Assembly (NCBI RefSeq): GCF_000697965.2 | Contig: NZ_CP015882.1 | Span: forward strand, 1,395,375-1,459,374 | DNA: 64,000 nt | Source: Ensifer adhaerens | GTDB lineage: Bacteria; Pseudomonadota; Alphaproteobacteria; Rhizobiales; Rhizobiaceae | Direction: 5' to 3' | Part shown: piece after piece, positions 47,564 to 57,243 of the stretch | Layout of the letters: each line of letters opens with the position of its first letter | How positions within the stretch are numbered: position 1 is the stretch's first letter | Program-made: the position numbers and the translations under genes | Notes under the pieces: model-generated | The model's database searches: none | Told to the model about the DNA's origin: nothing | Seen by the model: only the letters and a program-made list of their open reading frames with translations

Positions 47564-48829
47564 TTAATCGCTCACAGCGGCCGACCCAGCCTTCTCACCC
47601 GTCGCCGCCAACCGACAAATCCCCATTGCCACCGCGAACGACTGTTCAAACGCCGGGACCGGCAGAAACTCATAGCGCGAATGGAAGTTGTAGGCGCCGG
47701 TAAAGAAGTTCGGCGTCGGAATGCCACGCGCCGAGAGCACGGCGCCATCGGTGCCGCCGCGCATCGGGATCAGCTTCTTCTCGATCCCAAGTTCGTCCAT
47801 GGCCGTGAAGAGAAGGGAGACCGCCCGATCGTCCTCTGCCAGGCTGGTGGCGATGTTCCGATAGGTCTCGGTGATCTGGTAGCGGACGTTACCACTGGGG
47901 TAACTTAACCGGATCCGCTCGGCCATTTCGGCGATCCACCGCTTGCGCTGATGGAACCCATCGGTATCGAAGTCGCGGATCAGGCAGGTGAGGGTCGCCT
48001 CGCTGTCATTGGCGACGAGATCCTTGAACCAGAAGAAGCCCTGGCGATCCGCGGTGTGTTCCGGCGTGTCGTTGCGGTCGAACTGGGCCATGAACTCGAT
48101 CGCCATCGTCAGCGGATTGACGAGATTGCCCTTGGCCGACATCGGATGGGCACTGACACCGGTAAAGACGATCTCGGCAGACGCTGCATTGAAGGTCTCA
48201 AGCACCACTTCGCCCAGTTCGCAGCAGTCGATGGTGTAGGCGAAGTCGCAGGGAAAGCGAGTGAGATCGAGCGCCTTGGCGCCGCGCAATCCGATTTCTT
48301 CGTCGGGTACGAAGGCGACGTAGACATCGCCGTGCACTGTGTTATCGAGCCGTCCGAGCAACGTCATGATCACGGCGATCGCCGCCTTGTTGTCGGCGCC
48401 GAGCACACTGGTGCCATCACTGACGATGATGTCCTCGCCCTGCCAGCGGGCGATCTCCGGATGCTCGGCGACCCGCAGCCAGATGTCCTCCTCGGCGTTG
48501 AGGCAAAGGTCCTTGCCGTAAAAGCGCAGGATCTGCGGCCGGATAAACGGCGACAGGCCGACATCGACGGTGTCGAGATGGGCGATAAAGCCGATCGCCG
48601 GCGCCTCGGGGCGGTTGCCGCGTTTGAGACCGGTGGCGATCGCATGTCCGTCGACGAGGACATCTGCGAGGCCCAATGCCCGCATCTCGTCGGCGAGCAG
48701 GGCGGCCAATGCCGCTTGACCCGGCGACGACGGCAGCGTTTGCTCGCGGCCATTGCTTTGGCTTTCGATCGCGGCGTAGCGCAACAAACGGCTGATCAGT
48801 TCCTGGCGAACGTCCATGATGGTCCTCAT
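47564..48829 (-). CDS. pepT: Peptidase T
   Basis: The 421-residue product is an M20B tripeptidase. Zinc ligands are visible in FIAHLDTVD (His), VLGADNKAA (Asp), VPDEEIGLRG (Glu-Glu), YTIDCCELG (Asp) and YNFHSRYEF (His). The ATG at 48817 with GAGG in front is an alternative start. It removes N-terminal residues from tripeptides in the cytoplasm. It is last in an operon with a peptide ABC transporter, which fits peptide use as nutrient. Confidence 0.93.
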   Translation of the reverse strand: MRTIMDVRQELISRLLRYAAIESQSNGREQTLPSSPGQAALAALLADEMRALGLADVLVDGHAIATGLKRGNRPEAPAIGFIAHLDTVDVGLSPFIRPQILRFYGKDLCLNAEEDIWLRVAEHPEIARWQGEDIIVSDGTSVLGADNKAAIAVIMTLLGRLDNTVHGDVYVAFVPDEEIGLRGAKALDLTRFPCDFAYTIDCCELGEVVLETFNAASAEIVFTGVSAHPMSAKGNLVNPLTMAIEFMAQFDRNDTPEHTADRQGFFWFKDLVANDSEATLTCLIRDFDTDGFHQRKRWIAEMAERIRLSYPSGNVRYQITETYRNIATSLAEDDRAVSLLFTAMDELGIEKKLIPMRGGTDGAVLSARGIPTPNFFTGAYNFHSRYEFLPVPAFEQSFAVAMGICRLAATGEKAGSAAVSD

Positions 48830-48858
48830 GTGGGAGATGCGGGCAAGAGGTCGACCGG

Positions 48859-50094
48859 TCAGACCTGGATAAGGCCGACACCCTCCGAGAGCTGGATATC
48901 GGTGCCGAGTCCGGCCGATTGCTCTGCAAGCCGCGCCAGGATCCGCTGCGCACCGGCCCCGGTCGCAAGATGGGGCGCCAGGCGTCGCTCCAGCACGCCG
49001 TCCTCTAACGCTTGTTCGCCACCGATGACGACCGGATGCAGCCTAATCTCGACGAGACGGTTGTCAGCGTCGAAGGTCGGTGCCGCCACGACACTCTCCC
49101 AGACCTCCGGTGCCGTCCAGGTCGACTTCTCTGAACGCACATGGAAGATGAAGTTGCCGAGGCTGTAGAAGATCGGCCGGCCGCGATAGATCTCGATCGG
49201 CTGCAGCACCGGCGCACCGTGGCTGACAAAGAGCGACGCGCCCGCATCGATGCAGGCGCGGGCGACACCACTCACCCAGCCAGGCACCTGGTACCAGTCG
49301 GATGCCCAATGATGATGGTGCAGATAGGCGACCACCAGCGATCCGTCTTTCGCCGCCGCCGTGATGGCGCCAAGGTTCCTCTCAAGGTCCGCCGCATCGA
49401 TGTTCACACTGCGGCCGCAGCGCTCCGACCGCCGGAACACGGCGCGGGCAATGGCGATTTCTTTCTCCGGGTCGAGGTTCGGACGATCGTCCGGCTGGCT
49501 GTCATTGGCGAGATCGATCGCGGTGTAGCCGACCTGGTCGCGAATGGCGGCCAAGTGTTCGAATGCCGGGCCATCGACCTCGATCCTCTGGGCAATGCCG
49601 AGCCGGTTGACGCCCGGGCGTGCCGGCCTCCCTTCCTTCCCATCAGCTGCATACATGAAGTCGGGACCGGGACCGCCGTCCATCGCAACGATGGCAACCG
49701 GCCGCCCGGATACCGTTGCACGGCTCGCTTGAGAGACCTCGCCCTGATCTCGACCGAGACCCGCATGCAGGAAGCCACGCTTTTCGACCTCCTCCAGCGT
49801 CGAAAGCACGCCCGACGGACCAAGGTCGAAGGCATGATTGTTCGACAGCGACAACGCGTCGAACCCGATACCCTGAAGGCAATCAAGCACGACTGGATCG
49901 CTGCAGCCGAAGAACGAGCCTTTCAGCGGCCAACCGCCGTGACGCCCAAGGATCGTGCCTTCGAAGTTGGTGAAAGCGAGATCGGCTTCGCAAAGCAGCG
50001 AGCGAACCTTGGTAAAAGCCGGGGCTCTGTTGTCGCGGATGTCGTATTTGATCAGCGACTGACCGGTCAGGGCAAAGGTGAAGCGTTCTTTCAT
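48859..50094 (-). CDS. CapA-family metallophosphatase-like protein
   Basis: The 411-residue product has the CapA/PgsA motifs FTFALTGQSL, ADLAFTNFEGT, ALSLSNNHAFDLG, YLHHHHW (metal His cluster), SHGAPVLQPIEIYRGRPIFYSLGNFIF. It has no signal peptide or membrane anchor, unlike capsule PgsA, so it is probably cytoplasmic. CapA homologues next to dipeptide transporters may act on gamma-glutamyl or D-amino-acid peptides (inference). It starts at the ATG at 50094 (GGAAAG upstream), 92 bp after the ATPase gene. Confidence 0.88.
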   Translation of the reverse strand: MKERFTFALTGQSLIKYDIRDNRAPAFTKVRSLLCEADLAFTNFEGTILGRHGGWPLKGSFFGCSDPVVLDCLQGIGFDALSLSNNHAFDLGPSGVLSTLEEVEKRGFLHAGLGRDQGEVSQASRATVSGRPVAIVAMDGGPGPDFMYAADGKEGRPARPGVNRLGIAQRIEVDGPAFEHLAAIRDQVGYTAIDLANDSQPDDRPNLDPEKEIAIARAVFRRSERCGRSVNIDAADLERNLGAITAAAKDGSLVVAYLHHHHWASDWYQVPGWVSGVARACIDAGASLFVSHGAPVLQPIEIYRGRPIFYSLGNFIFHVRSEKSTWTAPEVWESVVAAPTFDADNRLVEIRLHPVVIGGEQALEDGVLERRLAPHLATGAGAQRILARLAEQSAGLGTDIQLSEGVGLIQV

Positions 50095-50186
50095 GCGATA
50101 ACTTTCCATGGCGATTGCGGCCAAGCCTTCGGAGATTGTGACGGGTGCCGCGGGCGGGGAGACCCGTCCTGGAAGGAGCGCGTCCC

Positions 50187-51917
50187 TCAGCATGTGAAGC
50201 GCTCGGGTCGGGCAGCAATCAGGCTGCGGGTATAGGCATTGTCGGAGTGCGAGAAGATGAAGTCCGAGGACCCAAAATCCTCGACCCGGCCGTTTTTGAA
50301 GATGTAGACGGCGCTGCACATCGTTTGCACGATCGCAAGGTCATGGGAGATGAACACCATCGTCATGTCCTCTCCGGCGATGGTTTCCTTCAGCAGCGTG
50401 ACGATCTCGGCCTGCACCGAGACGTCGAGAGCCGAGGTCGGTTCGTCCGCGACGATGATCTGAGGTTTGGCGAGTAGCGCACGAGCGATGCAGACCCGCT
50501 GCTTTTGGCCACCGGAGAGCTGGTGCGGATGGCGCGACGAGAGGCTCCGGGCGAGACCGAGGCGATCCATCATCATAGCCGCCGTCTCGGCAATCGGTTT
50601 GTCTCTGGAGCCAGCCTCTGCGCCGAAGCGAATGCTTTCCTCGAGCGTCTCGCCAATGGTCATCCGCGGATTGAGCGAGACGGACGGGTCCTGGAAGATC
50701 ATCTGCACCCGGCCAAGAAGACCGCTGCGCCGGCCGCTTGAGGCCGCCTCATAGCTTTGCTCACCGATCACAATCCGGCCGTGATGGGCGCTGTCGAGAC
50801 CGGCGAGGATGCGGCCGAAGGTGGTCTTGCCGCTGCCGCTCTCGCCGACGATGCCGGTGATCGTGCCACGCGGCAGGCGGATGCCGACATCGCTGAGACC
50901 GAAGCTCGGCCGTTTGCGGCCAAGTCCCAAGCCAAGGCCCCATTGGAATCCCTGCGGAGAGAATTCTTTCGAGATGCCTTCGGCCACAAGCAGCGGGACC
51001 CCGGCATCATCGGGGGCGCCGGAACCGTCCGGACCATTCCTGTCTGCCACCTTGTCTTCAGCCGTCGCGACCTGTGCTGGGATGCGCAGTCGTGGAACGG
51101 CGGCAAGCAGCTTCTTCGTATAGTCATGGCGTGGCTGATCGAGGATGATGACTGTCGCATCCGCCTCGACGACCTGGCCCTTCTTCATGACCAGCACCCG
51201 GTCGGTGATCTCGGAGATCACGCCCATGTCGTGGGTGACGAGAATGACCGAAACACCGGTCTCATCGACGAGTGTTCTCAGCAATTGCAGCACCTGCTTT
51301 TGCACCGTCGCATCGAGTGCCGAGGTCGGCTCGTCGGCGATGATGATGTCGGGAGAACCGGCAAGGGCAATGGCGATGACGATGCGCTGTCGCTGGCCGC
51401 CGGAGAACTGGTGCGGGTAGTTGCCATAGCGCCGCTCCGGCTCGGGAATGCCGACACGGGCGAGCAGATCGATGGCCCGGGCGCGGGCCGCGCGTCTCGA
51501 CAAGGAAGGGTCGACCGCAAGGCAGGTTTCCTGAACTTGCGCGCCGACGCTCATCAACGGATCGAGCGAAGCGGTGTGATCCTGGAAGATCGCTGAAATC
51601 CGTTTTCCGCGCAGCGCTTCCCGCTCGCCGGCCGTCATCGCGTTAAACGCCTTGCCGTCGAAGCTGATTGTTCCCGAGGTCTGCTGGAACTCCGGCGCAA
51701 GCAGTCCGAGGATGGCATTGCCGACGGTCGACTTGCCAGCCCCGGACTCACCGATGATCCCAAGGATCTCGCCGCGTCCAAGCGCGAAGCTGACGTCGCT
51801 GAGGATCGTCGTCGGGCCGGCCCTGGAGAGATGGCGAAGGCTAAGGTTCTCGACCCGCAACAATGGCGGCGACGGGGGCAGGGGGTGCGGAGGGATGTTC
51901 ACATGTTCCACTGTCAT
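50187..51917 (-). CDS. Double ATP-binding subunit of a peptide/Opp-type ABC importer
   Basis: The 576-residue product fuses two ABC ATPases (DppD-like and DppF-like): first Walker A GESGAGKST, signature FSGGQRQR, Walker B IIIADEPT; second GESGSGKTT, LSGGQKQR, IIVADEPT. The linker (~285-330) is Asp/Gly-rich. It powers import through the two permeases encoded upstream. Its ATG overlaps the stop of the upstream permease gene by four bases (ATGA at 51914-51917). Confidence 0.95.
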   Translation of the reverse strand: MTVEHVNIPPHPLPPSPPLLRVENLSLRHLSRAGPTTILSDVSFALGRGEILGIIGESGAGKSTVGNAILGLLAPEFQQTSGTISFDGKAFNAMTAGEREALRGKRISAIFQDHTASLDPLMSVGAQVQETCLAVDPSLSRRAARARAIDLLARVGIPEPERRYGNYPHQFSGGQRQRIVIAIALAGSPDIIIADEPTSALDATVQKQVLQLLRTLVDETGVSVILVTHDMGVISEITDRVLVMKKGQVVEADATVIILDQPRHDYTKKLLAAVPRLRIPAQVATAEDKVADRNGPDGSGAPDDAGVPLLVAEGISKEFSPQGFQWGLGLGLGRKRPSFGLSDVGIRLPRGTITGIVGESGSGKTTFGRILAGLDSAHHGRIVIGEQSYEAASSGRRSGLLGRVQMIFQDPSVSLNPRMTIGETLEESIRFGAEAGSRDKPIAETAAMMMDRLGLARSLSSRHPHQLSGGQKQRVCIARALLAKPQIIVADEPTSALDVSVQAEIVTLLKETIAGEDMTMVFISHDLAIVQTMCSAVYIFKNGRVEDFGSSDFIFSHSDNAYTRSLIAARPERFTC

Positions 51918-52789
51918 CGCGTCTGGTTCCTTGGATCGAGACTGCGGCGAACGTCCTCGCCGACGAGATTGATGGAAGCGATCAGGCCGAAGAGGGCGAG
52001 CCCCGGAAACAGGCTGATCCAGTATTGGCCGGTCATCAGGTACTGGAAGCCGTTGGCAACGGCGGAGCCGAGCGAGGGTTTGTCGATCGGAACGCCCAAG
52101 CCAAGGAAGGACAGCGTCGCCTCCAGCGCCACCGCATGGCCGACCTCGATCGGGATCAGGGTGATGGCCGGTGCGATGCTGTTGGGCAGCAGGTGACGGA
52201 AGATGACCCTTGATGTCGGAAGCCGCATTAGCCGGGCCGCATCCATGTAGGGTTTCTTGACCTCGCTTAAGGCGACGCCACGGGCGATCCGCGCATAGGT
52301 CGCCCATTGCACGATGACCAGCGCCAGGATGATCCGGTCGACGCCCGGACCGAGCGTGACGATGGCAATCAGCGCAATCAGGATGGTCGGCAGGCTGAGC
52401 TGCAGGTCGACGAGGCGCATGATGACGACATCGACCCATTTGCCGAAGTAGGCGGCACTGACCCCGGCGGTGAGCCCGATCAGGGCGGCAAGTGCTGAAC
52501 TGACGATCGACACCACCAGGCTGATGCGCAGGCCATAAAGAATGGTACTGACGATATCGCGGCCGAGGCCGTCGGTTCCAAACAGGTAGAGATAACCGCC
52601 GCTTCCGAGTGTGCCGGGCGGCGACGACGCCTCCCAGCCGAAGATCTGCAAGGGATCATAAGGGTTCTGCGGTGCGATCAGCGGCGCGGCAAGGGCAACC
52701 AGCACGTAGCTGGCGAGCAGGATTTTGGACAGGGTGAGCACCGGTCCGCGTCGGGGCTTTTTTAATGCGCTCAGGATTTGGGCTTTCAT
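51914..52789 (-). CDS. ABC importer permease (DppC-like)
   Basis: The 291-residue product has about six hydrophobic helices and the permease signature region VGHAVALEATLSFLGLGVP near the C-terminus, with the usual FGTDGLGRDI motif in the first periplasmic part. It forms the translocation channel with the DppB-like partner. The ATG at 52789 fits the family start. Confidence 0.93.
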   Translation of the reverse strand: MKAQILSALKKPRRGPVLTLSKILLASYVLVALAAPLIAPQNPYDPLQIFGWEASSPPGTLGSGGYLYLFGTDGLGRDIVSTILYGLRISLVVSIVSSALAALIGLTAGVSAAYFGKWVDVVIMRLVDLQLSLPTILIALIAIVTLGPGVDRIILALVIVQWATYARIARGVALSEVKKPYMDAARLMRLPTSRVIFRHLLPNSIAPAITLIPIEVGHAVALEATLSFLGLGVPIDKPSLGSAVANGFQYLMTGQYWISLFPGLALFGLIASINLVGEDVRRSLDPRNQTR

Positions 52790-52800
52790 GACGGTCCACC

Positions 52801-53778
52801 TTATGAAGACAGGCGCACGCGCGGATCGAGCACGGCGTAGAAGAGATCGACGAGGGCGTTGAGCCCGACGAAGGCGACGGCGATGAAGGTGAGGGTCGCC
52901 ATCACCACCGGCCGATCGAGCAACTGGATGGAGTCGATCAGAAGCTTGCCGACGCCCGGCCACGAGAAGATCGATTCCACCACCACGGCAAAGGCGAGCA
53001 TGCCGCCGAACTGCAGGCCGATGATCGTCACGATCGGAACGCTGATGTTCGGTAGCGTGTGGCGCATGAGGATCCGTCGTGACGACAGCCCTTTGGCACG
53101 GCAAAACCGCGTAAAGTCCTGGCTTTCGACCTCGATCGTGCCGGAGCGCGACAGACGCGCGATCAACGCGATGTTCGGAATGGCGAGTGCCAGCGCCGGC
53201 AGCACCAGGTGCCAGAGCCCGTTGGCGGTCATCCAACTCCAGTCCTCACCGAGGACACGCTCGGTCGCACCGCGTCCACCGGAGGGAAACCAGCCGGTGA
53301 GGATGGCGCCGACGAGGATCAGCATCATCGCCAGCCAGAAAGACGGGATGCTGAGCGCCGAGACGCTGCCGTTCAGCAGGGTCCGGTCAAACAGCGAGCC
53401 CACGCGCCGGCCGGCAAGAAGTCCGAGCCCGGTTCCAAGCGGTGCCGCGATCAGCATGGCGATAAAGGCAAGTTCCAGCGTTGCCGGCAGTTTGCTCATC
53501 ACCAGCGTGAAGGCCGGCTGATGATAGATGTAGGAGGTGCCGAAGTTGCCGCTCACGACATTGCTGATGAAGACGAGGTACTGGCGCCAGATTGGCTGAT
53601 CGAGGCCAAGCGCAATGGTGGCCGCCTGAATGTCCTCAGGCGTGGCGGTTTCGATGTTGACGACGTTGAAGACCGGATTGCCGACGCTGTGGATGCCGAT
53701 AAAGCCGATCAGCGACATGGCGATGAGAAGCAGGAAGGCCTGTGACAGCCTTCCAAAAACAATCGAGATCATATCCAT
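52801..53778 (-). CDS. ABC importer permease (DppB-like)
   Basis: The 325-residue product begins with a membrane anchor (FLLLIAMSLIGFIGIH), has ALGLDQPIWRQYLVF typical of DppB, and a conserved permease loop (AVVVESIFSWPGVGKLL). It pairs with the DppC-like subunit encoded 11 bp downstream. Confidence 0.93.
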   Translation of the reverse strand: MDMISIVFGRLSQAFLLLIAMSLIGFIGIHSVGNPVFNVVNIETATPEDIQAATIALGLDQPIWRQYLVFISNVVSGNFGTSYIYHQPAFTLVMSKLPATLELAFIAMLIAAPLGTGLGLLAGRRVGSLFDRTLLNGSVSALSIPSFWLAMMLILVGAILTGWFPSGGRGATERVLGEDWSWMTANGLWHLVLPALALAIPNIALIARLSRSGTIEVESQDFTRFCRAKGLSSRRILMRHTLPNISVPIVTIIGLQFGGMLAFAVVVESIFSWPGVGKLLIDSIQLLDRPVVMATLTFIAVAFVGLNALVDLFYAVLDPRVRLSS

Positions 53779-53784
53779 CCGCCT

Positions 53785-55389
53785 CTACTCCGTCGCGGCA
53801 ATCGTCTGCATCGCCGTCGTCCAGCCGCGCGGATGCATGACGTAGGAGCCGATGCGCGGGCCGTAACCGACGATGTGGTGGAAGTGGTAAAGCGGGATGA
53901 TCGGCTGGTCGGCCATCACCAGCTCAGTTGCCGAAGCCAATGCCGCATCGCGCTCCGGTCCGACGGCAATGCTCTCCGCCTTGGCCAGCATCTCGTCGAA
54001 GGCGACGTTCTGATACTTGCCGAAGTTCAACGCACCGGTTCCGCGCTCCTTGTTCGGCGAAGCGAGCAGGGCGCGAAGGATGATGTCGACAGCCTCGCCG
54101 GAGGTGCCGCCATACCAGACGGCATAGTCGCCGGCAGCGCGCTTGGTGTTGAACACCGAGAACGGCGCTGTCGAGGGCTGGGCGTTCACACCTATCCGGG
54201 CCCAGCTCTGGGCGATTGCCTGCAGGCTCTCGGCGTCGCCCGGATAACGCCCGGCCGGACCGGCAAGAACCAGATTGAACCCGTCAGGATATCCGGCCCT
54301 GGCGAGCAGCGCCTTTGCCGCTTCGTAGTCAGGCGCCTCAGGCAGAAGCTTGGCCGACGTGCCCGGCAGGCCGGTCGGAAACACCTGCGAGGCGGCGGTC
54401 CCATAGCCGGCAAGGATCTTGTCTGCGAGAATGCCGCGGTCGGTTGCAAGCGCCAGTGCACGCCGCACCTGCGGGTCCTTGAACGGGTTGGCGATCGGTT
54501 CTCCCGATTTGTCCGTCACACCGGGAAGGGTGTCGCGGTCAACATCGAACTGCACGAAGTTGATGCGGGCGGCACCGACGCTGGCAATCCAGGCGCCGCG
54601 CTGCTTCAGACCATCGACATCACGGGCGGGAATGGCGTCAGCGACGTCGACCTCGCCGGTGCTAAGGGCTGCCACGCGGGCGGCCGGGTTCTCGATCACG
54701 CGGAAGCCGACCGTCAGCCAGGCGGGCTTGCCGCCCCAGTAGCCATCGTTGCGCACCAGCCTGAGGCTCTCGCCGGAGCTCCAGCTTTCGAACTTGTAGG
54801 GTCCGGTCCCAACAGGTGCAGCACCGGAATTGAGCGCTTCGGTGGTCTCAAAGCCCTCCGCCGGCTTGTTCATCATGAAGATCGAGGAGAAGGTGAGCGG
54901 CAGGGTAGGGGCGGCACCGCTGGTCTCGATGACCACCGTCAGCGGATCGGTCGCAGAAACCGCCTTGATGCCGCTGACAGAGGAGCGAAACCCGCCGCTC
55001 GGGGGCTTCAGGAAATCCCGGATCCGCTCGATCGAATAGACGACATCCTCGGCATCGAAGACCGCGCCACCATGGAATCGCACCCCGTCGCGCAGCTTGA
55101 ACTCCCACTGGGTAGGGGAAAGCGCGCGCCAGGAGATGGCAAGCCCGGGCTTCAGCTCGAGACCCTCGTCCTGATAGACGAGCCGCTCATAGATATGAGA
55201 GAGCAGCGAGGTATTCTCGTTGAGATTGGCGTAATGCGGATCGAGCGTCATCAGCTTGTAGGACGTGGCGATGCGCAGATCACCCGGCTCTTGGGCCACG
55301 GCTGGCGTCGAGATCAACGACGCACCGAGCGAGACGGACACGAGAAACGCCGACAGCAGGCATGGGCGAAAAGGTCTTCCCAGTTTCAT
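53785..55389 (-). CDS. Periplasmic peptide-binding protein (SBP family 5)
   Basis: The 534-residue product has a Sec signal (FLVSVSLGASLISTPAVAQ) and the family-5 body: IATSYKLMTLDPHYANLNEN, LKPGLAISW, WEFKLRDGVRFHGG, APVGTGPYKFESW, then ATDRGILADKIL and C-terminal YHFHHIVGY. It captures the substrate outside the inner membrane. First gene of the operon; the permease starts 6 bp downstream. Substrate class is inferred from family and from PepT. Confidence 0.93.
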   Translation of the reverse strand: MKLGRPFRPCLLSAFLVSVSLGASLISTPAVAQEPGDLRIATSYKLMTLDPHYANLNENTSLLSHIYERLVYQDEGLELKPGLAISWRALSPTQWEFKLRDGVRFHGGAVFDAEDVVYSIERIRDFLKPPSGGFRSSVSGIKAVSATDPLTVVIETSGAAPTLPLTFSSIFMMNKPAEGFETTEALNSGAAPVGTGPYKFESWSSGESLRLVRNDGYWGGKPAWLTVGFRVIENPAARVAALSTGEVDVADAIPARDVDGLKQRGAWIASVGAARINFVQFDVDRDTLPGVTDKSGEPIANPFKDPQVRRALALATDRGILADKILAGYGTAASQVFPTGLPGTSAKLLPEAPDYEAAKALLARAGYPDGFNLVLAGPAGRYPGDAESLQAIAQSWARIGVNAQPSTAPFSVFNTKRAAGDYAVWYGGTSGEAVDIILRALLASPNKERGTGALNFGKYQNVAFDEMLAKAESIAVGPERDAALASATELVMADQPIIPLYHFHHIVGYGPRIGSYVMHPRGWTTAMQTIAATE

Positions 55390-55522
55390 GTGCAGTTCCT
55401 TGTTGTTTTTTGACAGAGTCAGGGGCTCGCGCCGAAGGGGCTTCTGCGCGGGGTCATTCGGAGATTGCTCTAAGTCCCGGCGGCGGGCTGTCAGCGCGCC
55501 GCTTACGATGCGGCGAACACTT

Positions 55523-56041
55523 TCAACCGCTGAGGCGCGGCGAGGGATCAGCTGACGTATCGATTTTCAGCAAATCAGCCAGCACCGTACGGATTTGCGG
55601 CCATGGTTCGTCGGAACAGATGAGGGAAGGCTGGTTACGCGTCACAATCGCGTCGAGTTTGGCCGCAACACCGGCGATTGACGGCGCTGGCGTCAGCCAC
55701 AACGCTTGTGCGGCCAGTTCCTCTGCCAACGCTGCACGGTCCTCAACCTCGAGAGCCTCGTTGTAAGCACGTGACCCGTCGTGGTCGCTTGAGGATGACA
55801 GGCCAGCCGAAAAAAGGGAGGTTTCGAGGTGTTGCAGTTGCGCCGTCGATTCGCTCAGACGGTCCCAGGTGGCACGCCAAAGATGCCAAGCCGCCAGCGC
55901 GTGATCCTGGTTGCCCGCTTCAAAATCCGAATTCTCAGGAGCGGAACGAGCCTGATGTGTGGGTAAGCACGCCGCAACCAGGGAATGAAGATCTCCTCGG
56001 GTGACGGTAGACAAAGTTCTGCTATTGTCGGAATCAGCCAT
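55523..56041 (-). CDS. Hypothetical protein
   Basis: The 172-residue product starts MADSDNSRTLSTVTRGDLHS. It is mostly helical with acidic and Ala-rich stretches (EVEDRAALAEELAAQALWLTPAP) and no recognised motif. It is separated from the peptide operon by ~130 bp and is not clearly part of it. Confidence 0.55.
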   Translation of the reverse strand: MADSDNSRTLSTVTRGDLHSLVAACLPTHQARSAPENSDFEAGNQDHALAAWHLWRATWDRLSESTAQLQHLETSLFSAGLSSSSDHDGSRAYNEALEVEDRAALAEELAAQALWLTPAPSIAGVAAKLDAIVTRNQPSLICSDEPWPQIRTVLADLLKIDTSADPSPRLSG

Positions 56042-56165
56042 GATCCGAGCTCCCTACAGCTTGGTTGTGGTCAGGCTGTGCGTGGTGTTGCAAGCACCGA
56101 GCACAGCCGCATGAACCTTTAAGTGCCACATGAACCAAAAAAGTTCAACTGAGAAATTGAAATTT

Positions 56166-56405
56166 ATGAGTGTAATAACGGGAGCTCAGATTCGCGCTGC
56201 AAGAGCGCTTGTACGTTGGACGGCTGAGGAGCTGGCAAATGCAGCAAGCGTCGGGCTCTCCACGATCCGACGAGCTGAGGCGGAAGATGGGCCACCAACA
56301 ATTACGCCAGCGAACCTGAAGTTGATCCGGATTGCTCTGGAATCCGCCGGCGTAGAGTTTATCCCCGACCACGGCGATGGAGCAGGGATTCGATTAAAGA
56401 AGTAG
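56166..56405 (+). CDS. XRE-type helix-turn-helix regulator
   Basis: The 79-residue product starts MSVITGAQIRAARALVRWTA and has a Cro/C1-type HTH (ELANAASVGLSTIRRAE) followed by a short tail (ALESAGVEFIPDHGDGAGIRL) common in small XRE proteins of rhizobia and phages. It is predicted to bind DNA as a dimer. Start placed at 56166 because the domain begins there. Confidence 0.75.
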   Translation: MSVITGAQIRAARALVRWTAEELANAASVGLSTIRRAEAEDGPPTITPANLKLIRIALESAGVEFIPDHGDGAGIRLKK

Positions 56406-56717
56406 CCATCGAAACTCAGCTTCCTTGTCCACCCACGCGTGAGGGGACGATGAATTTTCGCAGGCTCTGTCATCTATGCGCGGTCTGTGAAGTCGAACGT
56501 TCAGACGCCGGGTCTCTTCTTGCTCATGCAATAGGAAACCTTTTCTTGATTAAAGTGTCCTGTCCACGACTTGTACCGCAACGCCGACTAGGAGCGCCGC
56601 GAGCGTAACCGCGGCACTGAAACGCGCCAACTTCATGCGACGCCCTCGCGCGCCAGACCAATCATATCCCACCCGGTCACCTCCCTGCGACGTGCGGTAG
56701 ACTAACTCTGCCCCCGC
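56406..56717. other. Intergenic region
   Basis: No gene recognised. Confidence 0.5.
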
Positions 56718-57044
56718 TCATTCCCTTTCAACGAGAATGATGCGTAGCGCCCGAATGGCGTCCGCTGCGTCGATCAGGGTATCCTTGATGTCCTCGATGG
56801 ATAAATCTCTGACGCGGGCAGATGCGATACCCAAATTGATCACAACATCGTTTGTGCGCCTGTTGCCCGCAACGCCGGCTTGCTCGCGCATACCACGGAT
56901 CGTAGCGACCGATCGATCGAGGAGCCGGCTCACTTCGGAGGGCGTTAGCTTCTCGACCTCATTGGCAGCTCTGATCAGTTCGGAAACAAATGCGGTTGTT
57001 TGAAAAATGGGAACCCGAGAATTCATAAGCAATGCATCCAACAT
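56718..57044 (-). CDS. Small helical protein, possible DNA-binding
   Basis: The 108-residue product (ATG at 57044, or MNSRVPIF at 57026) is helical, with EVEKLTPSEVSRLLDRSVAT then IRGMREQAG resembling a winged or HTH-like segment, and a C-terminal helix DAADAIRALRIILVERE. No named family. It lies convergent with the XRE gene, but nothing shows the two act together. Confidence 0.5.
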   Translation of the reverse strand: MLDALLMNSRVPIFQTTAFVSELIRAANEVEKLTPSEVSRLLDRSVATIRGMREQAGVAGNRRTNDVVINLGIASARVRDLSIEDIKDTLIDAADAIRALRIILVERE

Positions 57045-57243
57045 GCGGATCTGTCTCGCACGTCGGTTTTTCCTTTTTCAGCATCACGAGGCAGTGGGAG
57101 CCTTCTGATCTCGCACGATCCCCCACCTCGGCTGGTCTTTTGCGACGTTGTTTGCGGTCAAAAAGAAGCCCCGCCTTTTGAGGCGAGGCGAGGATCGCAT
57201 CCATATGGCTCGATGGACGCGCTGTAGCGACTATTAGGAGAAG

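Noticed and set aside
47951..55413. Long plus-strand frames (405, 364 and 526 codons) opposite pepT, capA and the binding-protein gene
   Set aside because: They mirror clear minus-strand genes codon by codon, with no family words of their own.
56166..57044. Toxin-antitoxin pair of the XRE gene and the gene at 56718
   Set aside because: The genes are convergent with a 300-bp gap, and no toxin fold is recognised.
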